Shown: positions 7,423 to 11,967 of the stretch, in pieces
How the letters are laid out: the number at the start of each line of letters is the position of its first letter
Numbering within the stretch: the stretch's first letter is position 1
Notes under the pieces: generated by a model
What the model was told of the DNA's origin: nothing
Seen by the model: the letters and a program-made list of their open reading frames with translations, nothing else
Database searches by the model: none
Translations under genes and position numbers: made by a program
Assembly (NCBI GenBank): GCA_030040495.1
Contig: JASHTP010000096.1
Span: 1 to 11,967, forward strand
Source of the DNA: Alphaproteobacteria bacterium
GTDB taxonomy: Bacteria > Pseudomonadota > Alphaproteobacteria > ATCC43930 > CGMCC-115725
Direction: 5' to 3'
Length of the DNA: 11,967 nt

Positions 7423-8328
7423 ATGCCCGACTGGCTGGCGCACATCGCCGTCGCGATGCCGCCGACGCAGGCGCTCTTCGGGCAGCTGCTGATCGGGCTC
7501 ATCAACGGCGCCTTCTACGCCATGCTGAGCCTCGGGCTCGCCGTCATCTTCGGCATGCTCAACATCATCAACTTCGCCCACGGCGCGCAATACATGCTGG
7601 GGGCGTTCTGCGCCTGGTTCGCGCTCGACTATCTCGGCATCGGCTACTGGCCGTCGCTCATCCTGGCGCCGATCGCGGTGGCGGCGATCGGCATCGCGCT
7701 CGAGCGCCTGCTGCTGCGCCACATCTACCGGCTCGACCATCTCTACGGGCTGCTGCTCACCTTCGGCGTGGCGCTGATCATCGAAGGCGTGCTGCGCAAC
7801 TATTACGGCTCCTCCGGCCAGCCCTATTCGATCCCGCGCGAGCTCACCGGCGCGCGCAATCTCGGCTTCATGTTCCTGCCCAACTACCGCGCCTGGGTGA
7901 TCTTCGCCTCGCTCGCGGTGTGCTTCGGCACCTGGTTCCTGATCGAGCGCACGCGGCTCGGCTCCTATCTCCGCGCCGCGACCGAGAATCCGAGCCTGGT
8001 GCAGGCCTTCGGCATCAACGTGCCGCGCATGGTGACCTTGACCTACGGCTTCGGCGCCGGGCTCGCCGCGCTCGCCGGCGTGCTCGCGGCGCCGATCTAT
8101 CAGGTGAGCCCGCTGATGGGCTCCGACATCATCGTCGTCGTCTTCGCCGTCGTCGTCATCGGCGGCATGGGCTCGATCGTCGGCGCCGTGGCCAGCGGCT
8201 TCGTGCTCGGCGTGGTCGAGGGCCTGACCAAGGTGTTCTATCCCGAGGCGTCGAACACGGTGATCTTCGTCGTCATGGCGATCGTGCTGCTGGTGAAGCC
8301 CGCCGGCTTCTTCGGCAGGACCGTCTGA
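7423..8328 (+). CDS. livH: Branched-chain amino acid-type ABC transporter permease LivH
   Basis: One of two inner-membrane subunits forming the translocation path. The 301 residues contain about eight hydrophobic spans. Typical LivH blocks are LIGLINGAFYAMLSLGLAVIFGMLNIINFAHG (23-54), LERLLLRHIYRLDHLYGLLLTFG (93-115) and the cytoplasmic loop that docks on the ATPases, GSYLRAATENPSLVQAFGINV (180-200). Late blocks are GFGAGLAALAGVLAAPIY (209-226) and VVIGGMGSIVGAV (244-256). The ATG at 7423 has GGAGG at 7410-7414, 8 bases upstream. The spacer from the binding-protein stop is 31 bases and holds no visible terminator. The livM start follows the stop by one base. Confidence 0.93.
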   Translation: MPDWLAHIAVAMPPTQALFGQLLIGLINGAFYAMLSLGLAVIFGMLNIINFAHGAQYMLGAFCAWFALDYLGIGYWPSLILAPIAVAAIGIALERLLLRHIYRLDHLYGLLLTFGVALIIEGVLRNYYGSSGQPYSIPRELTGARNLGFMFLPNYRAWVIFASLAVCFGTWFLIERTRLGSYLRAATENPSLVQAFGINVPRMVTLTYGFGAGLAALAGVLAAPIYQVSPLMGSDIIVVVFAVVVIGGMGSIVGAVASGFVLGVVEGLTKVFYPEASNTVIFVVMAIVLLVKPAGFFGRTV

Positions 8329-8329
8329 C

Positions 8330-9334
8330 ATGACCGGCGCGCGCGACGGCTTCCCGGCGCGCTGGCGCGTCGGCATCGCGGCGCTGCTGCTGGCGGCGGC
8401 CTTGGCGGCGCCCTTCCTGTTCTATCCCGTCTTCCTCATGCAGGCGCTGTGCTTCGCGCTCTTCGCCTGCGCCTTCAACCTGCTCATCGGCTATGTCGGG
8501 CTGCTCTCCTTCGGCCACGCCGCCTTCATGGGCAGCGCCGCCTACATCACCGCCTATACCGTCAAGGCCTGGGGCTTCGAGCCGCTGACCGGCATCCTCG
8601 CCGGCACCGCGGTGGCGGCGCTGCTCGGCGCGGTCTTCGGCTGGCTCGCCATCCGCCGCCAGGGCATCTATTTCGCCATGGTGACGCTGGCGCTGGCGCA
8701 GATGATCTATTTCATCGCGGTCGAGGCCAAGTTCACCGGCGGCGAGGACGGCATCCAGGCGGTGCCGCGCGGGCACCTCCTCGGCGTGGTCGACCTCAAC
8801 CATTCGCTGCCGATGTACTATTTCGTGCTGGCCGTCTTCCTGGGCGGCTACGCCCTCGTCTACCGCACCATCCACTCGCCCTTCGGCCAGGTGCTGAAGG
8901 CGATCCGCGAGAACGAGCCGCGCGCGATCTCGCTCGGCTACCGGACCGAGCGCTACAAGCTGCTCGCCTTCACCCTCTCGGCGACGCTCGCCGGCCTCGC
9001 CGGCGCGACCAAGGCGCTGGTCTTCCAGCTCGCCTCCTTGACCGACGTCACCTGGCAGATGTCGGGCGAGGTGGTGCTGATGACGCTGCTCGGCGGCCTC
9101 GGCACCGAATTCGGCCCGGTCGTCGGCGCCTTCATCGACGTCACCATGGAGAACTATCTTGCGTCCTGGGGCTCCTGGGTGACGGTGATCCAGGGCGTGA
9201 TCTTCGTCTTCTGCGTGCTGCTGTTCCGCCGCGGCGTCGTCGGCGAGATCGTCGATCTCGCGCGCCGCTTCGCGCCCGGCCGCACCGAGGCGCCGCCGCC
9301 GGCGACGGTGGCGCAGACCGCGCCGGGGGAATAG
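8330..9334 (+). CDS. livM: Branched-chain amino acid-type ABC transporter permease LivM
   Basis: The second permease subunit, 334 residues with about ten hydrophobic spans. LivM-type blocks are FACAFNLLIGYVGLLSFGHAAFMGSAAYITAY (45-76), RRQGIYFAMVTLALAQMIYF (109-128), FTGGEDGIQAVP (135-146) and the ATPase-docking loop FGQVLKAIRENEPRAISLGY (185-204). Late blocks are LSATLAGLAGATKALVF (216-232) and VVLMTLLGGLGTEFGPVVGAF (248-268). The C-terminal tail (about 305-334) is Arg/Pro/Ala-rich and probably cytoplasmic. The start is one base past the livH stop, with AGGA 9 bases upstream inside livH, so the two are coupled. It is the last gene of the importer operon. After the stop there is only a short TCACG/CGTGA hairpin (9344-9357) and no clear intrinsic terminator. 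Confidence 0.93.
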   Translation: MTGARDGFPARWRVGIAALLLAAALAAPFLFYPVFLMQALCFALFACAFNLLIGYVGLLSFGHAAFMGSAAYITAYTVKAWGFEPLTGILAGTAVAALLGAVFGWLAIRRQGIYFAMVTLALAQMIYFIAVEAKFTGGEDGIQAVPRGHLLGVVDLNHSLPMYYFVLAVFLGGYALVYRTIHSPFGQVLKAIRENEPRAISLGYRTERYKLLAFTLSATLAGLAGATKALVFQLASLTDVTWQMSGEVVLMTLLGGLGTEFGPVVGAFIDVTMENYLASWGSWVTVIQGVIFVFCVLLFRRGVVGEIVDLARRFAPGRTEAPPPATVAQTAPGE

Positions 9335-9354
9335 CGGCGCCGGTCACGTCGGCG

Positions 9355-9400
9355 TGATAATCAACGCTATTGTTGACTATCAACGCTTCCTTTGATAATG
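9355..9400. promoter_or_regulatory. Promoter with operator-like array of TATCAA/TTGATA half-sites
   Basis: This AT-rich island between livM and the DUF899 gene has four overlapping symmetries. They are the palindrome TGATAATCA (9355-9363), a 9-base direct repeat ATCAACGCT at 9360-9368 and 9379-9387 (19 bases apart, about two helical turns), the dyad GTTGA-CTA-TCAAC (9372-9384), and TATCAA (9378-9383) facing TTGATA (9392-9397). Embedded in it are TTGACT (9373-9378) and GATAAT (9394-9399), which resemble -35 and -10 boxes though the spacer is only 15 bases. The position, 42 bases before the ATG of the DUF899 gene, fits a promoter covered by a dimeric winged-helix repressor (MarR, ArsR or similar). 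The regulator is not encoded in the window. Confidence 0.55.
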
Positions 9401-9441
9401 AAGGTGCAGCGGCGGCATCGGGCCGCGCCGGGAGGCGGAGC

Positions 9442-10146
9442 ATGGAGGCTCACGAAATCGTCTCGCACGAGGCCTGGGTTGCGGCGCGCAAGGCGCTGCT
9501 CGCCCGCGAGAAGGAGTTCACGCGGCAGCGCGACGAGCTGAGCCGGCAGCGCCGGGCGCTGCCCTGGGAGCGCGTCGAGAAGGAGTACGTCTTCGACACG
9601 CCCGCCGGCGCGCAGAGCCTGGCGCAGCTCTTCGCCGGCAAGAGCCAGCTCATCGTCCAGCATTTCATGTTCGATCCCGGCTGGGAGGCGGCGTGCAAGA
9701 GCTGCTCCTTCTGGGCGGACGGCTTCAACGGCTTCACGCTCCATCTGGCGGCGCGCGACGTGGCGTTCGTCGCCGTGTCGCGCGCGCCGCTCGCCAAGAT
9801 CGAGGGTTTCAAGCGGCGCATGGGCTGGAGCTTCCCCTGGGTCTCGTCGGGCCGCAGCGACTTCAACCAGGATTTCCAGGTGACGGCGACGCAAGAGGAG
9901 ACGGCGAAGGGCGAGATCTACTACAACTACACGCGCACCAAGGGGACCTTCGGCGAGCGGCCCGGCATCAGCGTCTTCTTTAGGGATCCTTCGGGCGCGG
10001 TCTTCCACACCTATTCGACCTATGCCCGCGGCCTCGACATGATGAACGCCGCCTATCACTACCTCGACCTCGTGCCCAAGGGGCGCGACGAATCAGGGCC
10101 TCACGCCATGGCCTGGGTGCGGCTGCGCGACAGCTACGGCAGCTGA
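9442..10146 (+). CDS. DUF899 family thioredoxin-like protein
   Basis: The 234-residue product fits DUF899 (PF05988), a thioredoxin-fold family of unknown function. Family blocks are VSHEAWVAARKALLAREKEFTRQRDELSRQRRALPW (7-42), KEYVFDTPAG (47-56), QLIVQHFMFDPGWEAACKSCSFWADGFNG (69-97), AVSRAPLAKIEGFKRRMGW (111-129), the end region FFRDPSGAVFHTYSTYARGLD (179-199) and YHYLDLVPKGRDE (205-217). A CxxC pair, Cys85-Lys-Ser-Cys88, lies where a thioredoxin-fold active site would be, suggesting redox activity. No signal peptide, so cytoplasmic. The ATG at 9442 has GGGAGG (9430-9435) 6 bases upstream; the frame is open upstream to an ATG at 9370, but that would pass through the promoter array and is not family sequence. 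DUF899 genes often lie near ArsR-type regulators, which fits the operator-like upstream region. Confidence 0.88.
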   Translation: MEAHEIVSHEAWVAARKALLAREKEFTRQRDELSRQRRALPWERVEKEYVFDTPAGAQSLAQLFAGKSQLIVQHFMFDPGWEAACKSCSFWADGFNGFTLHLAARDVAFVAVSRAPLAKIEGFKRRMGWSFPWVSSGRSDFNQDFQVTATQEETAKGEIYYNYTRTKGTFGERPGISVFFRDPSGAVFHTYSTYARGLDMMNAAYHYLDLVPKGRDESGPHAMAWVRLRDSYGS

Positions 10147-10586
10147 ACGGCGGCCAAATGGGTGACGGCGAAGCCGTGGCGCTCGGCGAGGCGGTCGGCG
10201 ACGCGGCTGCGGTGGCAGATGCGCCAGTCGGCCTCGTAGCAGAGCAGGCAGCTCGGCGCCTGCGCCGCGAGCCCGGCCGCCTCTTCGAGCGCGTGCTCGG
10301 CCTCGGGCGTCGCGAGCTTCGCTTCGACGATGCGCCAGAAGCGCGGCCAGTCTCGCCGCCGGTTCGCCTCGCGCCCTTCGGGCGGCGTGCCCAGCGCCTG
10401 GAGATGGACATAGCCGAGCCCCGCCTGCTCGAGGCCCGCTTGGAGCTGGCGCTTGGAGAAGCCGGCGCGCCGCGACAGCGGGCGGTCGCGCACGTCGATG
10501 ACCCGCGCCACGCCGGCCGCCTCGAGCGCGGCGACGATCTCCGCCTGGCTCGCCTTCTCGTAGCCGATGGTGAAGAGGCGCGGCAT
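10134..10586 (-). CDS. DUF488 family protein
   Basis: The 150-residue product matches DUF488 (PF04343), a small cytoplasmic family of unknown function. Hallmarks are FTIGYEKASQAEIVAAL (5-21), VIDVRDRPLSRRAGFSK (29-45), YVHLQALGTPPEGR (59-72) and the cysteine motif CLLCYEADWRICHRSRVAD (113-131). Cys113, Cys116, Cys124 and His125 are candidates for metal binding or redox chemistry, and the IDVRDRP and CHR segments are the most conserved parts of the family as I recall it. The start lies 6 bases after the stop of the preceding small exported protein, so they are probably co-transcribed. The ribosome binding site is weak (GGACGG). The 3' end overlaps the convergent DUF899 gene by 13 bases. Confidence 0.85.
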   Translation of the reverse strand: MPRLFTIGYEKASQAEIVAALEAAGVARVIDVRDRPLSRRAGFSKRQLQAGLEQAGLGYVHLQALGTPPEGREANRRRDWPRFWRIVEAKLATPEAEHALEEAAGLAAQAPSCLLCYEADWRICHRSRVADRLAERHGFAVTHLAAVQLP

Positions 10587-10592
10587 CGCCCG

Positions 10593-10955
10593 CTACCGTC
10601 CGGCCGGGCAGCCCGGCACCGGCGGGCCGTGATAGTCGCTGCCGCCCGGCCGGTCCTGGTGCAGCCAGTCGGCGCAGGGGACGGGCGGCTCCGGCGCCGC
10701 GGCGCGCTTCTCGGCGCCGGCGGCGCGGCGCGCATAAAGGTCGACCTGCCGCAGCTCCTTGTCGCATTCCTCGTCCGAGGCGGCGCGCTTGGCCGCGTCG
10801 AGATGCCGTTGCGCGGCGCGCGTGTCCGGTCCGGGCGGCAGGCCCTCGACGAAGCGCTGCGCCGCGGGGATCTCGGAGCAGCGCAGCAGCTCCGCCCTGG
10901 CCGCCGCCGGCGCGAGACAGACGAGCAGCGCGAAGGTCGCGGTCGCGATGCGCAT
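10593..10955 (-). CDS. Small exported four-cysteine protein, function unknown
   Basis: From the ATG at 10955 the product is 120 residues with a signal peptide (MRIATATFALLVCLAP, likely cut after ARA at residue 21). A longer start at 10961 exists, but the ribosome binding site GAAGGGAG (10963-10970) lies only one base before it and 7 bases before 10955, so I prefer the shorter form. The mature protein has Cys26, Cys64, Cys94 and Cys116, evenly spread and suitable for two disulfides, a charged helical middle (about 45-87) and a Pro/Gly-rich tail (about 88-120). I do not recognise a family. The ribosome binding site overlaps the stop of the Rieske oxygenase gene and the DUF488 gene follows 6 bases later, so it is the middle gene of an operon. 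Confidence 0.65.
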   Translation of the reverse strand: MRIATATFALLVCLAPAAARAELLRCSEIPAAQRFVEGLPPGPDTRAAQRHLDAAKRAASDEECDKELRQVDLYARRAAGAEKRAAAPEPPVPCADWLHQDRPGGSDYHGPPVPGCPAGR

Positions 10956-10968
10956 GGTCATGCTCCCT

Positions 10969-11967
10969 TCAGCTCCGCCAGCGCAGCACGCGCTCCTTCA
11001 CCGGATTGGCGAAAGGCCGCCCCTCGGCGCGGGCGCGCGCATACTCGTTCTTCAGCCGATGATACCAGCGCGCCTGGGTGTCGGCGTCGTTGATCAGCAG
11101 CAGCGGCGGATCGTACCTCAGCCCCTGCTGCTGCAGCGCCATGATGTCGCGGTCCTGGCGCAGGAAGGCGCGGGCGAAGCGCCGCAGCAGCGGCTTCAGC
11201 GCCGTCAGGTAGGGCAGCGTCCAGTAGATCGCGTGGTTGACCTCGACCTCGCGGTCATTGAGCGGCGTCACCGCGGTGAGGTTGACGACGGCATGGCGGC
11301 CGACGCGGATATGCTCGATGCGCAGGCTCGGCAGCTGGAAGGCGATCTCGGTCTCGGGGCTGCCGCCGAGCAGCCGGTAGGCGTTGGAATTGCGCGACGG
11401 CGCGTGGCGCAGCATGGTGAAGCCGAAGGGCGAGGGCGCGAAGGCCTTGGCCTTCTCGTGGATCGAGTGGCGCCCGCGCCACCACCAGGCGCGGTGGACG
11501 AAAGGCCCGTGCGCGGGGTCCATCAGCCCCACCACCGCATGGTCGATGGCGCAGGGAAAGCGCATGCTCTCGAAGAGGTCGGGCGCGCGCTCGCCGACGT
11601 CCGGCAGCACCGGCACCGGCGGCGCGGCGGCGGGATCCTCGCCGAAATAGACCCAGATGTTGCCCTGCACCTCGCGCGCCGGATAGGCCTTCACCTTGAT
11701 GCGCGCGATGTCGAATTCCTGCCCTTCCACCAGCGACGGGATGGCGGCGCAGCGGCCGGCGCCGTCGAAGCGCCAGCCGTGATAGCAGCATTCGACCTCG
11801 CGCCCGTCGAAACGGCCGCAGGAGAGCGGGATGCCGCGATGCGGGCAGATGTCGCGCAGCGCGAAGACCGCGCCGTCCGCGCCGCGGCAGAGCAGCAGCG
11901 GCTCCCCCAGCAGTGTCTTCGCCCGCATGCGCGCGCGGCCGAGCGCCGCGCCGGGGAGCGCGAAATA
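10969..11967 (-). CDS. Rieske non-heme iron oxygenase, alpha-subunit type (5' end outside window)
   Basis: The frame is open from the right edge to a TGA at 10969-10971. An ATG at 11928 gives 319 residues, but 13 more family-like codons (YFALPGAALGRAR) lie upstream without a stop, so the true start is beyond the window. Numbering from that ATG, the Rieske [2Fe-2S] ligands are Cys28-Pro-His30 and Cys47-Cys-Tyr-His50 (CCYHGW). The catalytic domain has LMDPAHGPFVH with His140 and His145 as mononuclear iron ligands. Asp259 or Asp261 in RQDRDIMALQQQG is a likely third ligand. Such enzymes insert oxygen into, or demethylate, aromatic or cyclic substrates using electrons from a separate reductase, which is not visible here. 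The substrate is not predictable. The family is clear; assignment to vanillate demethylase or any named member would be guesswork. Its stop overlaps the ribosome binding site of the next gene. Confidence 0.9.
   Translation of the reverse strand, partial: YFALPGAALGRARMRAKTLLGEPLLLCRGADGAVFALRDICPHRGIPLSCGRFDGREVECCYHGWRFDGAGRCAAIPSLVEGQEFDIARIKVKAYPAREVQGNIWVYFGEDPAAAPPVPVLPDVGERAPDLFESMRFPCAIDHAVVGLMDPAHGPFVHRAWWWRGRHSIHEKAKAFAPSPFGFTMLRHAPSRNSNAYRLLGGSPETEIAFQLPSLRIEHIRVGRHAVVNLTAVTPLNDREVEVNHAIYWTLPYLTALKPLLRRFARAFLRQDRDIMALQQQGLRYDPPLLLINDADTQARWYHRLKNEYARARAEGRPFANPVKERVLRWRS

Noticed and set aside
9344..9357. Short TCACG-TCGG-CGTGA hairpin after livM as a terminator
   Set aside because: The stem has only 5 bp and no T-run follows it; too weak to call a terminator.
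10158..11093. A 311-codon plus-strand frame opposite the DUF488, small exported and Rieske genes
   Set aside because: It spans three minus-strand genes and their junctions and has no family resemblance.

Overview
The window is GC-rich (roughly 70% by eye) chromosomal DNA. It most likely comes from an alphaproteobacterium of the Rhodospirillales/Rhizobiales type. The grounds are the DUF2336 C-terminus at the left edge, the strong G/C bias at third codon positions, a stand-alone hisI, and a short palindromic repeat (about 2086-2138) resembling one I remember as widespread in alphaproteobacterial intergenic DNA. There is no phage, transposase, integrase, CRISPR array, tRNA or rRNA that I can support. 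Genes are tightly packed; the longest gene-free stretch is about 230 bases.

Layout. (1) 3-332 (+): end of a DUF2336 protein. It converges on an OmpA-type lipoprotein gene (467-1384, -), and the gap between them is packed with small perfect hairpins. (2) 1385-1614 is a divergent promoter region between the lipoprotein and a small exported coiled-coil, cysteine-containing protein (1615-2073, +). (3) That gene converges, across the palindromic repeat, on a three-gene minus-strand operon read hisI (phosphoribosyl-AMP cyclohydrolase), an M81/MlrC-family metallopeptidase, then a PCu(A)C-like periplasmic copper chaperone. Each junction has a 3-base gap. (4) Divergent from hisI is a complete branched-chain-amino-acid-type (HAAT) ABC importer, ordered ATPase livG, ATPase livF, periplasmic binding protein, permease livH, permease livM (4662-9334, +). 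(5) A compact, AT-rich region with repeated half-sites (9355-9400) precedes a DUF899 thioredoxin-like protein (9442-10146, +). (6) Opposite it, with a 13-base overlap of the 3' ends, is a minus-strand operon: Rieske non-heme iron oxygenase (5' end outside the window), a small four-cysteine exported protein, and a DUF488 protein.

How the genes work together. The five liv-type genes plainly encode one importer: the binding protein captures a ligand in the periplasm, LivH/LivM form the channel and LivG/LivF hydrolyse ATP. The ligand cannot be read from sequence. The hisI-mlrC-PCu(A)C operon is an odd mixture of histidine biosynthesis, a peptidase-like zinc enzyme and a copper chaperone. Co-transcription is well supported by spacing and ribosome binding sites, but a shared function is not shown. 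A link between the M81 enzyme and the divergent importer is possible but only inferred.

I do not see a clear new defence or mobile system. The items most worth a second look are the hairpin cluster at 334-461, the palindromic repeat at 2086-2138, the His-to-Tyr change in the copper-binding motif of the PCu(A)C protein, the mixed hisI operon and the operator-like array at 9355-9400.
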